64,000 bases of DNA from assembly GCA_000719025.1 (NCBI GenBank), contig JODP01000011.1, positions 124,001 through 188,000 of the forward strand, given 5' to 3'. The stretch is from Kineosporia aurantiaca JCM 3230. GTDB taxonomy: Bacteria; Actinomycetota; Actinomycetes; Actinomycetales; Kineosporiaceae. Under the pieces are notes generated by a model, which saw only the letters and a program-made list of their open reading frames with translations, ran no database searches and was not told where the DNA came from. Shown here piece after piece: positions 41,467 through 50,999 of the stretch; position 1 is the first letter of the stretch; each line of letters opens with the position of its first letter. The translations under genes and the position numbers were made by a program.

Positions 41467-42651
41467 TCAGCCCGCAATCAGCACGGGCGGCCGCAGCGCT
41501 GTGGGCAACTGCTCCAGCGCGGCGTGAATCGTGCCCAGCAAAACCGCATCCGGCTGCCCCGGCAGCAACGAGAACTCGCCTGCCGCCCCCACCGCGCGCA
41601 GGCGCGCGACCTCGGAACACCGCTCGAAGAACCGCTCGGAGCCATCCGCGAACGAGGTCTTGGCCACGATCACGCTCGACGGGTTCACCATGGTCAGCAG
41701 CCAGGCCAGGGCTTCGCCCAGCGCCACCGCGGCCCGGTCCAGGATCTCGGCGACCCGGGGATCGGCCAACCCCTCCAGGTCGGCCAACGTAGCCCGGTCG
41801 AAAGGCTGACCGAGTAAAGAAGAAACCTGTTCCCGCAGTGCCCACCCGGCCGTCAGCGTCTCCAGGCATCCGGTCCGGCCACATCGGCAGACCAGCCCGG
41901 AGTTCACCAACAGGTGTCCTAGCTCGCCGACGGCTCCGGCACTGCCTCGCACCAAACGTCCATTGGTAATCACCGCGGACGAAAGCCCCCCACCGAGGAA
42001 CAGCAGCACGGTTTCGCTCAGCTCCTGGGGCCACCGGAAGGCCACCTCGCCGACCGCCGCAGCCGCCGGCGGACCCAGCAGCGTGACCGGCACCTTCAGG
42101 CGTTCGCGCAGATGAGCGCCCACATCGACGTCGTCCCAGCCCCAGGCCGGAAAGGTGACCAGGCCGCGCCGATGATCAATGAACCCCGGCAGGGAGAGGG
42201 CCACACCTCCGAGCACACCGGTCCGGGCGGTACGCCGGGCCCGGGCCAGCACCGCGCGCAGGAGGGCAGCCGGATCGTGCGCATCGGCAACCCGCTCCCA
42301 CCGCGCGAGCACCGTTCCGTCCGCTCCCACCTGGGCCAGCTCGAGCTGCCCGCCCGGCACCCGGGCGGTGAGCACCGTGACCACGGTCGGCACGAAACGC
42401 AGCAGCGCTCCCGGGCGTCCTCCGCGTTCGCCCGGTCCCGCCTGCACGCCGTCCTCGACGACCAGCCCGGCCTCCTGCAGCGAGGCCACCACGGTCATCA
42501 CCGTGGGCCAGGCCAGACCCGCCGCGCGGACCAGCTGGGCCCTGGTCAGCGGACCTTGCGTGCGCAGCAGCCGGAGCACGTCGGCGACATTTCCGGCCCG
42601 CACCGAAGAGGCCGGGGCCAGCACCGACAGGCCCCCAGGCGACGCTCCCAC
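41467..42651 (-). CDS. ROK-family transcriptional regulator
   Basis: This ~394-aa protein has an N-terminal winged helix (AGNVADVLRLLRTQGPLTRAQLVRAAGLAWPTVMTVV in parts) followed by an actin-like sugar-binding domain. The ROK zinc motif is complete: GHLLVNSGLVCRCGRTGCLE. ROK regulators respond to sugars or sugar phosphates. The GTG at 42651 is a tentative start; an in-frame TTG at 42702 would add 17 residues. It is divergent from the secreted esterase gene, its probable target. Confidence 0.85.
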   Translation of the reverse strand: MGASPGGLSVLAPASSVRAGNVADVLRLLRTQGPLTRAQLVRAAGLAWPTVMTVVASLQEAGLVVEDGVQAGPGERGGRPGALLRFVPTVVTVLTARVPGGQLELAQVGADGTVLARWERVADAHDPAALLRAVLARARRTARTGVLGGVALSLPGFIDHRRGLVTFPAWGWDDVDVGAHLRERLKVPVTLLGPPAAAAVGEVAFRWPQELSETVLLFLGGGLSSAVITNGRLVRGSAGAVGELGHLLVNSGLVCRCGRTGCLETLTAGWALREQVSSLLGQPFDRATLADLEGLADPRVAEILDRAAVALGEALAWLLTMVNPSSVIVAKTSFADGSERFFERCSEVARLRAVGAAGEFSLLPGQPDAVLLGTIHAALEQLPTALRPPVLIAG

Positions 42652-42770
42652 CCGACCAGCATAGAGCCGGGCGGCCTTGACACTCCGCACCGGACCGACC
42701 AAGAATCCTTGGGGTTACCTCACCAGGTTGCAATAACTGGGGGGACTTCACGCGAACGAAGGAGTTGGGC

Positions 42771-44165
42771 GTGACCTCAAGGCTGTTCACCCGTCGCAGG
42801 CTCGCGGCGGTCGGGGCCCTGTTCCTGGTTCCGGCCCTGGCCGCACCCGCGTTCGCGGCCACCGGTCAGGCGCCGGGCAAGCCCGGTCCGGGCCCGGTCG
42901 TGAAACACACCGGCCAGGCCCCCACCGGCTATGAAGTCACCTTCCGGCTCTCGGCTCCGAAGGCCAAGAGCGTGCAGATCAAGGGCGAATGGTCGTTCGA
43001 GCGGCCCAGCGATCTGAAACAACTGGCCAGCACGCCGGACTACCTGGTCGAGACGCCCAACCTGCAACCGGATCAATGGAAATCGGGTGACGTGCCGATC
43101 CAGTCGCCGAACAGCACCAACCCGAATTTCCCGGTCTCGGCGATGAAGAAGGACGCCAGGACCGGCATCTGGTCGTTCACCACGCCGCTGCCCTCGGGCG
43201 TCTTCAGTTACGCCTACTACATCGACTGCACCACCAAGGATCTCACCGGTTGCACCCCGACTCCCGATCCTTCAGTGAAAATTTGGGACGCCCGTCACGG
43301 CGATGCGGGGGACGTGGCCGTCCCGAACCGGCAGGTTTACGTGCCTTCCGATCCGAGGTTCGGCACCGTTGACTACTCCTGGCAGGCGCCGGTCGCCAAG
43401 TCGCAGAAGACCGGCCGGTTGAAGCACTTCACGATCAGCTCTCCGGGCCACGTAACGCCCGCCGACCAGACCAACCTCGTCGTCTACACGCCGCCCGGCT
43501 ACGACGCCAAGCGCGCCAAGGCCTACCCCACGCTGTACCTGAACCATGGCGGCGGCGAGAACGAGATGGGCTGGAGCACGCAGGGCGACCTGGCCAACAT
43601 CATGGACAATCTGATCGACCAGGGCGAGATCCAGCCGATGCTGGTAATCAACGCCTACGGCAGCGGTTACCCCACCTCGACCGACAACGAGGCCTTCCGT
43701 AAGGACCTGATCGGCAACATCGTCCCCTGGGTCGAATCTCATTACCGGGTATCGAAGGACGCTTCCGGGCGCGCCTTCTCGGGTCTTTCGGCGGGCGGCC
43801 AGATCACCAACCAGATCATGCTGAACAACACCGCTAGCTTCGGCTACTACGGCATGATGAGCGCCGGCCTGCCGCCGGGCCTCAAGCTGACCGCTGAGCA
43901 GACCGCGGCGCTGAAGAAGGCCAACGTGTTCGTCGGAGCCGGCTGGCAGGACTCGATCTTCGCGGTCGGGTTCGTGCTGAACGGCCAGACCGCGCACACC
44001 GGCCCGGCCCAGGAGGTCCGCACCCTCACCGACGCCGGCATCCCGATCACCACCGACTTCGTCAACGGCGGGCACGAGTGGTACGTCTGGCGGATCCTGC
44101 TCCGGGACTTCCTGACCCGGGTCGCGTTCCAGCCCTCCGCCTACGCCACCTGGACCACGAGCTAG
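42771..44165 (+). CDS. Secreted esterase (enterochelin/feruloyl-esterase-like)
   Basis: GTG 42771 has GGAG 6 bases upstream; a TTG two codons earlier is less likely. The 464-aa product has a signal peptide (TRRRLAAVGALFLVPALAAP, cleavage near AFA-AT), an immunoglobulin-like N-terminal domain (YEVTFRLSAPKAKSVQIKGEW) and an alpha/beta-hydrolase of the PF00756 type with nucleophile Ser340 in FSGLSAGGQ. YLNHGGGENEMGW and NGGHEWYVW hold the oxyanion region and the catalytic His. Substrates may be hemicellulose esters or siderophore esters. Confidence 0.87.
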   Translation: MTSRLFTRRRLAAVGALFLVPALAAPAFAATGQAPGKPGPGPVVKHTGQAPTGYEVTFRLSAPKAKSVQIKGEWSFERPSDLKQLASTPDYLVETPNLQPDQWKSGDVPIQSPNSTNPNFPVSAMKKDARTGIWSFTTPLPSGVFSYAYYIDCTTKDLTGCTPTPDPSVKIWDARHGDAGDVAVPNRQVYVPSDPRFGTVDYSWQAPVAKSQKTGRLKHFTISSPGHVTPADQTNLVVYTPPGYDAKRAKAYPTLYLNHGGGENEMGWSTQGDLANIMDNLIDQGEIQPMLVINAYGSGYPTSTDNEAFRKDLIGNIVPWVESHYRVSKDASGRAFSGLSAGGQITNQIMLNNTASFGYYGMMSAGLPPGLKLTAEQTAALKKANVFVGAGWQDSIFAVGFVLNGQTAHTGPAQEVRTLTDAGIPITTDFVNGGHEWYVWRILLRDFLTRVAFQPSAYATWTTS

Positions 44166-46234
44166 ACGTCCAGCGCGGTGCCCAGCACCACGGTCCGGTC
44201 CGACGGCAGCCCCAGGTAGTCCGCCGGGTTGATCGCGTTGTGGCTGAGCGTGATGAACAGGTACTTGCGCCAGCGGATCATGTTCGGGTTCGAGGTCTGC
44301 TGCAGGGTCGCCTTGGAGACGAAGTACGAGGCGGTCTCGGGGTTGAGGTCGACCTCGAGCAGACCCTCGCGGCAGGCCTGACGCAGCGCGGCCACGATGT
44401 CCGGGCTCTCGGAGAACCCGTAGTGCAGCGTGAGGTGCGAGATCCCGTCGTCGTGCAGGCCCAGGTCGTCGACCTGGAGCCGGCGCTCGACCGGGACGGT
44501 CGGCTTGGTCGAGGGCCGGGCGCTGACGATCACGACGTTCTCGTGCAGCACCCCGTAATGCTGGACGCTCGCCCGCAGGGCCAGCGGCGTCGTCTCCTTG
44601 GTGGGGTGCGGGAAGACCGCGGTGCCCGGCACCCGCGGCAGCTGCATGTCGCGGAGCTTGGTGATGAAGTCGCTGAGCTTGCCCTCCAGCCCGATCCGCT
44701 TGGTGGTCACGATGTGCCGCCCGCGCTGCCAGGTGGTCATGATCGTGAACATGGTCGCGGCGACGACCAGGGGGAACCAGCCGCCGTGGAAGACCTTGAC
44801 CAGGTTGCCGGAGAAGTAGGCCAGCTCGACCCCGCCGAACGCGACGCCGGCCAGGGTGACCTTCCACCAGTGCCACTTCCAGCCGACCCGGGCGACCACC
44901 AGCAGCAGCACGGTGTCGATCAGCAGGGCGCCGGTGACGGCCACGCCGTACGCGGTGGCCAGCCGGTCCGAGGAGCGGAAGCTCAGCGCCAGGCCGATGA
45001 CGCCGACGAAGAGCAGCGAGTTCACCACCGGCAGGAAGACCTGGCCGCCCTCGTGCTCGGAGGTCTGGCGCACCGTCAGCGGAGGCAGGAAGCCCAGCTG
45101 CATGGCCTGCCGGGTGACCGAGAAGGCCCCGGAGATCACCGCCTGGGAGGCGATCACGGTGGCCATCGCGGCCAGGATGACCAGCGGGATCTGCGCCCAG
45201 TCGGGGACCAGGAGGAAGAACGGGCTGGAGACCGACTTCGGCTCGTCCAGGATCAGCGCGGCCTGGCCGAGGTAGTTCAGCGCGAGCGCCGGGAACACCA
45301 CGAAGAACCAGGCCTTCACGATCGGCTTGCGGCCGAAGTGCCCCATGTCCGCGTACAGCGCCTCGGCGCCGGTGATCACCAGCACGATCGCGCCGACCGC
45401 GACGAACGCGATGTAGGGGTGGTCGAAGACGAACCGGGCCCCGTAGGTGGGCAGCACGCCGAGCAGCACCCGCGGGGTGCGGAAGATGCCGTGCAGACCG
45501 GTGACCGCCAGCACCGCGAACCAGACGATCATGATCGGGCCGAACAGCGCCCCGACCTTGCTGGTTCCGAACTTCTGCACGGCGAAGAGCCCGGTCAGGA
45601 TCACCAGGGCCAGGGGCAGCACCAGGTGGGAGAAGCTCGGGGAGGCGATCTCCAGACCCTCGGTGGCCGACAGCACGGAGATCGCCGGCGTGATCAGCGT
45701 GTCGCCGTAGAACAGGGCGGCGCCCAGCACCCCGAGCAGCACGATCGCCCGGGACCGGGTCTGGGCCTGCCCCATCAGCCGGCGGATCAGCGCGATCAGC
45801 GCCATCACGCCGCCCTCGCCCTGGTTGTCGGCCCGCATCACGACGCTCACGTACTTGATCGAGACCACGATGGTGATCGACCAGAACATCAGCGAGACCA
45901 CGCCGTAGACGTCGCCCTCGGTCGGCCGGACCGCGCCGTTGTCGATGCTGAACACCGTCTGCAGGGCGTACAGCGGGCTGGTGCCGATGTCGCCGAAGAC
46001 CACCCCGAGCGCGCCGATCACCAGGGTGAGCGCAGCGCTGCGGACCGGTGAGCCGTGCTCATGCTCGTCCGAGTGGGCGTCATTGGTGGCCGCCCGCCCA
46101 CCACCGGCCGCGGCCAGCTCGTTCTCGCTGGTCTCCTCCGCCTGCCCGGTCTCTTCGTCCCGCTGCTGAGCAGTCTGATCGTCCTGATCAGACTGCTCAG
46201 CGTCTGAGGTTCCGGGCGCCTTCGATTCGGTCAC
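44162..46234 (-). CDS. kup: Kup-type potassium transporter
   Basis: This 690-aa KUP/HAK protein has the family start LVIGALGVVFGDIGTSPLYALQTVF, then GEGGVMALIALIRR, LFYGDTLITPAISVLSATEGLE and about twelve spans, with a ~170-residue C-terminal cytoplasmic domain. The N-terminus has an extra ~65-residue acidic, Gln/Glu-rich extension before the first span, longer than in most bacterial Kup proteins. It overlaps the convergent esterase 3' end by 4 bases. The next gene upstream is co-directional, 29 bases away. No riboswitch fits in that gap. Confidence 0.94.
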   Translation of the reverse strand: MTESKAPGTSDAEQSDQDDQTAQQRDEETGQAEETSENELAAAGGGRAATNDAHSDEHEHGSPVRSAALTLVIGALGVVFGDIGTSPLYALQTVFSIDNGAVRPTEGDVYGVVSLMFWSITIVVSIKYVSVVMRADNQGEGGVMALIALIRRLMGQAQTRSRAIVLLGVLGAALFYGDTLITPAISVLSATEGLEIASPSFSHLVLPLALVILTGLFAVQKFGTSKVGALFGPIMIVWFAVLAVTGLHGIFRTPRVLLGVLPTYGARFVFDHPYIAFVAVGAIVLVITGAEALYADMGHFGRKPIVKAWFFVVFPALALNYLGQAALILDEPKSVSSPFFLLVPDWAQIPLVILAAMATVIASQAVISGAFSVTRQAMQLGFLPPLTVRQTSEHEGGQVFLPVVNSLLFVGVIGLALSFRSSDRLATAYGVAVTGALLIDTVLLLVVARVGWKWHWWKVTLAGVAFGGVELAYFSGNLVKVFHGGWFPLVVAATMFTIMTTWQRGRHIVTTKRIGLEGKLSDFITKLRDMQLPRVPGTAVFPHPTKETTPLALRASVQHYGVLHENVVIVSARPSTKPTVPVERRLQVDDLGLHDDGISHLTLHYGFSESPDIVAALRQACREGLLEVDLNPETASYFVSKATLQQTSNPNMIRWRKYLFITLSHNAINPADYLGLPSDRTVVLGTALDV

Positions 46235-46263
46235 CTGCGCAGCGTCTCATGAGGCTGCGGGGA

Positions 46264-47895
46264 TCAGAACTTGAGCTGGGGGAAGTCCTTCCTGGCCTGG
46301 TCGAACTGGGCCTGGCTGAACCCGGAGTCGAAGGCCTGGGCCGCCCTCGCGCTCAGGTCCTTCCCAGCGGCGGCACTGGTGAACAGCACGTACTCGCCCG
46401 CGTTCATCCGCCGGGTGTAGATCAGGTTCTTGCCGTCGTTCTCGGTGCGGGTGGGGAAGTACTGAGCGACGAGCCCGAAGTATCGCTCCATGACATCCGC
46501 GCTCTTGCCGTTCTCCTCCCAAAGCGGCAGGAACCAGTCGCGGAACCAGGCCGCGTTCTTGGCCCCCGCGGGCAAGTTGTCCTTACCCCCGCTGAACAGT
46601 TTGAGCGTGCGCTCGGCGTCGGCGGTGCGACCGGTGTTGGCGTAGAAGTCGTGCACGCAGAACTCCGCCCACTTGGAGTCACCCCAGATCGGGAACGCCG
46701 GGGACTCGTGCGTGCCCTGGCTGGCCCCCTCCACCTGGTGGCAGGCCTCGTGGACGAGCACGTCGTGGATCGTCCCGTTGTTCTGGTCCCAGCTGCCGTC
46801 GCCGGCGTCGATCGTGGTGCGGAAACCGGAGTTGGCGTCGAAGCGGTTGTTCACGGTGCCGCCGCCGTGCTTGCCCTTGTGCAGGAAGAACAGCGCCGGC
46901 TTGGGGGCGCCGAAGTTCTCGCACCCCGGGCCGACCGGCGCCGCGAGCTTGCGGTCAGTGGCGCAGGCTCCGTACGCGCTCTTCATGTACTTCCACACGT
47001 CGGTGGCGAAGGGCGAGATCCAGGCCGTGGACGAGGCTGCCTGCGCCTTGAGGTCGTTGTCGAAGTAGACCGCGACGTCGGCGTTGCAACTGACCCGGGT
47101 CAGCGCGTCCTTGTGGTCGGAGATGTAGTCCGTCAGCGTGGCCGGAGCGTCGGAGTGACACTGCGTGGGCTGAGCGGTCTGCGTCGGCTGGGTTGTTTTC
47201 GTCGGTGTTGCAGTCGGAGCAGAGGACGTCGGCGTCGGCTCGGCCGTGGGGGTAGCCGTTGGGTTGCTGGACGGGGTTGGGTCGGTGCTCGGGGTAGGAG
47301 CCGTGCTCTGGTCGGCGCCGGCCACGCTGACCTCGTAGATCCGGGCCGCGCCTCCGCGACGCTGCTCAGGGGTACGCACCAGGATCTGCACGTACTGAGC
47401 CGACACGTTGACCGTAGAAACGGTCTCTGCCTTGGCATTGCCGCGCACCTGCGCCGCCGTCGTGAACTTCTGGCCGTCCGTGGAGACCCGGATGTCGAAG
47501 GCGCGCGTGTTCATCACCGCCGCCTCACCACCGGACTCAGCGTGATCGACGGTCACCGAAGTGAGGTCGAACGTGCCGCCCAGATCGATCGTCAGGCTGG
47601 GGCGGCGCACGCTGGAGCACCACTTGTCGGCCAGTCCGCCGTCGAGCGTGCCGTTCACGGCCTTGGCCGGGGTCTCGCCGGTACGGCAGGACGCGGTGCC
47701 GGTGGTCGCCTTGTTCAGGGCAAGGTTGGGCACAGCGGCAGCGCCCGTGGAAACGGCGGGGGCGGCGGTCCGGGAGAACGGGCCTATGCCGTTCGCCATG
47801 GCGGGAGCGGCGATCAGGGCGGCTCCCACCCCGATTGCGGCTACCGCCAGCAACCGGTTTCTGGTTCTGGTCGTACGGGTCTTGCGGGGGGCCAT
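46264..47895 (-). CDS. Secreted discoidin-domain protein with HExxH metallopeptidase-like domain
   Basis: This 543-aa product has a signal peptide (RNRLLAVAAIGVGAALIAAP, cleavage near AMA-NG). Residues ~55-195 form an F5/8-type-C-like sugar-binding domain (NLALNKATTGTASC, KAVNGTLDGGLADKWCS, IYEVSVAG). Residues ~197-245 are a Pro/Thr linker. The C-terminal domain carries His382-Glu-Ala-Cys-His386 (DVLVHEACHQVEG) and a downstream acidic KWAEFCVHDFY, suggesting a zinc peptidase of unknown family. It probably acts at the cell wall or on extracellular matter. Confidence 0.78.
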   Translation of the reverse strand: MAPRKTRTTRTRNRLLAVAAIGVGAALIAAPAMANGIGPFSRTAAPAVSTGAAAVPNLALNKATTGTASCRTGETPAKAVNGTLDGGLADKWCSSVRRPSLTIDLGGTFDLTSVTVDHAESGGEAAVMNTRAFDIRVSTDGQKFTTAAQVRGNAKAETVSTVNVSAQYVQILVRTPEQRRGGAARIYEVSVAGADQSTAPTPSTDPTPSSNPTATPTAEPTPTSSAPTATPTKTTQPTQTAQPTQCHSDAPATLTDYISDHKDALTRVSCNADVAVYFDNDLKAQAASSTAWISPFATDVWKYMKSAYGACATDRKLAAPVGPGCENFGAPKPALFFLHKGKHGGGTVNNRFDANSGFRTTIDAGDGSWDQNNGTIHDVLVHEACHQVEGASQGTHESPAFPIWGDSKWAEFCVHDFYANTGRTADAERTLKLFSGGKDNLPAGAKNAAWFRDWFLPLWEENGKSADVMERYFGLVAQYFPTRTENDGKNLIYTRRMNAGEYVLFTSAAAGKDLSARAAQAFDSGFSQAQFDQARKDFPQLKF

Positions 47896-48294
47896 GCGTC
47901 GTCCTCCGAGTCAGGGATCGGCGCCGACGGGTAGGCCGTCGGCGGTGACGATGAGCTACTCCATCGGTAGCGCTCCTAGCCGGGCGTCGGGTGGCGCTCA
48001 AGGACTCCCTAAGAGTTGGCTGTGAGCCGTGCACCGGTGATGAATCGCCGCCTGAGCCCGCCCTTTTCTCTCTGAGCAGCCCTGCCGAAACCCCTCCGGC
48101 CCCGCACCGTCCGGCCCTGCACTGTTCCCGGCCCGACCGCACCACCTATGGCCGTGACCTTTCGGTTGAGCCACCGTCAAGGGCGCGGTAAATCGCGGCT
48201 GCAACGTAATCCGTTGTGCGTAGCCGCTCTTCAACGGGTCTAGGCTTTTGTCGCAGAACGGGCAACCCTGACGCCCGGGACAGGCGGGAACAAC
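47896..48294. other. Non-coding region between two divergent secreted-protein genes
   Basis: This 399-base gap separates the metallopeptidase and GH76 genes, so both promoters should be here. Open frames inside lack codon bias and ribosome sites. I see no strong palindrome, riboswitch-like fold or repeat. Confidence 0.5.
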
Positions 48295-49749
48295 ATGGTG
48301 CACTGGCGAAGGATGGCCGCGATCGGCGTGGCGGTCGCCGCTGCGGCCGGGGTGCTGACTCAGGTCGGTATCGGCGCGAGTACGGCGGTCGGAACGGTGA
48401 TCTGCAACAAGCAGTGCGACGGGTACGACGCGGCCAAGGCCGCCAGAGACCGGTCCCCGGTGAAGTCCACGCTGCACGGGCGCACCTTCACCGTCCACAT
48501 CGACGACACGAACTCCATGGCTTGGGCGACCGTCGCAGGTGGTCAGGCCAGTGACGAGGTCTGGCTGGACCGATCGTTCGACGGCGGCCAGACCTGGGGC
48601 ACCGGCGGCAAACTGGGCGACACCACGATCCCGGCCAGCGCGACGAGCACCCGCACCACGATGTTCAACGTGGACAACTGGAACGCCCGGGGTGTGGGTG
48701 CCCTGCGGGCCTGCGGCAAGGCCGGCGACCGCCCCGAAATCACCTGCACCACCTGGGCCCGCAGCACCTGGAACGCCGGTAACCGGCAGACCGCCGCGGC
48801 CACCGCCCTGATGATGCGCTACGACCAGGGCACCGGCCTGTTCGACCACAACGCCTGGTGGACCAGCGCCAACGCCCTCACCGCGCTGATCGACAACATC
48901 CGGGTGAGCAAGATGGCCAGCTACACCTACGCCATCGCGAACACCTACGACAAGCAGATCAACGCCTACAGTGGCCAGTTCCGCAACCAGTACCTGGACG
49001 ACACCGGCTGGTGGGGCCTGGCCTGGCTCGACGCCTACGACGTCACGAAGGACGTGCGGTACCTGAACACCGCCAAGGCCGACGCCGACTACATGGCCAC
49101 CTACTGGGACAGCACCTGTGGCGGCGGCATCTGGTGGAGCACCGACAAGAAGAACAAGGTCGCCATCGCCAACAGCCTCTATATCCAGCTCAATGCGGAA
49201 CTGGCGCAACGCATCGCGGGCGACACGACCTACCGGAACCGGGCCACCGCGGGCTGGACCTGGTTCAAGGGCACCGGCATGCTCACCTCCGGCAACATCG
49301 TGATCGACGCGATCGACCTGAAATCCTGCAAGGGCACCAGCGGCCCGCTGACCTACAACTCCGGCGTCCTGATGAACGCCCTGGTCCAGCTCAACCAGGC
49401 CACCGGCAACACCGACGCGCTGGCCACCGCCCAGCGCATCGGCGACGCCTCCACGGCCTCCACCGCGCTCAACCAGAACGGCATCCTGCACGAGCCGGGG
49501 GAGGGCGCCTCCTGCACCGGCGACCAGCCCTCCTGGAAGGGCGAGTACCTGCGCGGGCTCGGCGTGCTGAACAGCGCTACCAACGGCCGGTACAACGCCT
49601 ACCTGAAGAAACAGGCCGACACCGCCTACGCCCAAGACCGCAACAGCCTCGACGAGTACGGCATCCACCTGGCCGGCCCGTTCGTCGCCAGTGCCCACGC
49701 CTGCCAGCACACGGCCCTGGACCTGCTCAATGCTGCGCCGTTGAGCTAA
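48295..49749 (+). CDS. Secreted glycoside hydrolase family 76-like protein
   Basis: This 484-aa product has a signal peptide (RRMAAIGVAVAAAAGVLTQV). The catalytic Asp-Asp pair of GH76 alpha-1,6-mannanases is present as Asp235-Asp236 in NQYLDDTGWWGLAWLDAY. CGGGIWWSTDKKNKVAIAN and LTYNSGVLMNALVQL also fit the family's (alpha/alpha)6 barrel. An extra N-terminal ~120-residue segment (HIDDTNSMAWATVAGG, LDRSFDGGQTWG) looks beta-rich. Likely role: cleavage of mannan or actinobacterial cell-envelope mannosides outside the cell. Confidence 0.88.
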   Translation: MVHWRRMAAIGVAVAAAAGVLTQVGIGASTAVGTVICNKQCDGYDAAKAARDRSPVKSTLHGRTFTVHIDDTNSMAWATVAGGQASDEVWLDRSFDGGQTWGTGGKLGDTTIPASATSTRTTMFNVDNWNARGVGALRACGKAGDRPEITCTTWARSTWNAGNRQTAAATALMMRYDQGTGLFDHNAWWTSANALTALIDNIRVSKMASYTYAIANTYDKQINAYSGQFRNQYLDDTGWWGLAWLDAYDVTKDVRYLNTAKADADYMATYWDSTCGGGIWWSTDKKNKVAIANSLYIQLNAELAQRIAGDTTYRNRATAGWTWFKGTGMLTSGNIVIDAIDLKSCKGTSGPLTYNSGVLMNALVQLNQATGNTDALATAQRIGDASTASTALNQNGILHEPGEGASCTGDQPSWKGEYLRGLGVLNSATNGRYNAYLKKQADTAYAQDRNSLDEYGIHLAGPFVASAHACQHTALDLLNAAPLS

Positions 49750-49807
49750 GCGGGGCGAACCACTCGCTTCGACATGCGCGTCACCCTCGCCTGGTGATCA
49801 TTGAGCG

Positions 49808-50392
49808 GTGACCGAAGCCGACGCGGACGTAGCTGCTCTCGCCCGGCGCCGGCAGGGTCGCCACTTCGCCGGGGCAACCCTGCTCCTGGCGTTCTTCGGC
49901 CCCCTGCTGGCGCTCTTGGTCCTGCTGGGCCGGCGCGACCGCTCACTCGGCGACGTTCCTCTAGGGGCGTGGGCGGAGTTCTGCCTCATCGCCCTCCTAC
50001 CCGTGGCCACGGCGGCCGCTCTCATCTGGGCTCGCCAACGCGGCGTCGGGTGGTTGCAACCGGTGCTGGTGACCGGCGTGGAGCGTCATCGTCGTCGGCG
50101 CATCCGGCAGTCGATCAGGACCAACCAGTCCGTTCACCCCGGCGACCAGGTCATCGCCGTCGACCTGGCCCAACGGATGGTGCAGCAACGCTGGATCTTC
50201 GCCGGGCCTACCCACCTGGCGGTGTTCGTGGGCGTCCTGGTTCTGTTGGGTGACGGCCCATGGGCCGCGGTGCTGGGCGTCCTCAGCGTCTTGTCCCTCC
50301 TCATCTTCGCCGCGCCGTTCGTGACGTTGAATGTCCAACGGGCTCGCCGCTGGCTCGAGGAACACCAGGATGACGCCCAGACCAGCGGTTGA
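49808..50392 (+). CDS. Small membrane protein of unknown function
   Basis: This 194-aa GTG-start protein has four likely membrane spans in two pairs (FAGATLLLAFFGPLLALLVLL, EFCLIALLPVATAAALIWA; then THLAVFVGVLVLLG, AVLGVLSVLSLLIFAAPFV) separated by a basic cytoplasmic loop (ERHRRRRIRQSIR). I do not recognise the family. It is 3 bases from the convergent FMN reductase gene. Confidence 0.7.
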   Translation: MTEADADVAALARRRQGRHFAGATLLLAFFGPLLALLVLLGRRDRSLGDVPLGAWAEFCLIALLPVATAAALIWARQRGVGWLQPVLVTGVERHRRRRIRQSIRTNQSVHPGDQVIAVDLAQRMVQQRWIFAGPTHLAVFVGVLVLLGDGPWAAVLGVLSVLSLLIFAAPFVTLNVQRARRWLEEHQDDAQTSG

Positions 50393-50395
50393 GGT

Positions 50396-50956
50396 TCAGG
50401 CCCGTAGCGGTTTCAGTGCTCCTGCCCATTCCTCCAGTTGCTGGAACATCGCCTCGGCCAGGGCCGGATGCTGCGGGCCGGGAGCGAATGTGGACATGTT
50501 CTCGAAGTCGGTGAAGATGGAGAAGCTCAGCTGCGCGGAGACGTGCGCGATCCGCAGCCCACTGGCAACGGCGCGCAGGTGCTCGATCGCCCTGGATCCT
50601 CCAAGGGTGCCGTAACCGGCGAAAGCGGCTGCCTTGTTGTTCCATTCGCTATGCAGGTAGTCGATGGCGTTCTTGAGCACCCCGGAGGTCGAGTGGTTGT
50701 ACTCCGGCGTGACAAAGATGAACCCGTCGTACTGGGCCACAACAGCGGCCCATTCCTTGGTGTGCGCATTGGCGTACTCGCCGAGCATGGGCCGCTTCAC
50801 CTCATCGAAGTGCGGCAGCGGGTAGTCGACCAGGTCGAGCAATTCGTAGGATGCCGGACGCCCGGTCGCTTGGTCGATCACCCAGTCGGCGACGGCCTTG
50901 CCGTTACGGCCCGGACGGGTGCTGCCCAGGATGACGGCAATGCGGAGCTGTTCCAC
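50396..50956 (-). CDS. NADPH-dependent FMN reductase family protein
   Basis: This 186-aa flavodoxin-fold reductase has the FMN phosphate loop ILGSTRPGRNGKAVADWV and FVTPEYNHSTSGVLKNAIDYL, both diagnostic. The start is GTG 50956 after AAAGGA; the open frame upstream of it has no family match. It lies downstream of the NADP-binding gene on the same strand and may be co-transcribed. Confidence 0.9.
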   Translation of the reverse strand: MEQLRIAVILGSTRPGRNGKAVADWVIDQATGRPASYELLDLVDYPLPHFDEVKRPMLGEYANAHTKEWAAVVAQYDGFIFVTPEYNHSTSGVLKNAIDYLHSEWNNKAAAFAGYGTLGGSRAIEHLRAVASGLRIAHVSAQLSFSIFTDFENMSTFAPGPQHPALAEAMFQQLEEWAGALKPLRA

Positions 50957-50999
50957 GGAAAAGAGTCCTTTCGATGCTGATGAACGGGCCGGAAAGCGT

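Noticed and set aside
44078..46051. 657-aa plus-strand open frame
   Set aside because: It is antisense to kup and has a shadow-type composition rich in Asp, Gly, Gln and His.
47998..49710. 570-aa minus-strand open frame
   Set aside because: It is antisense to GH76, which has a signal peptide and catalytic Asp pair; the frame is Val/Gly-rich noise.
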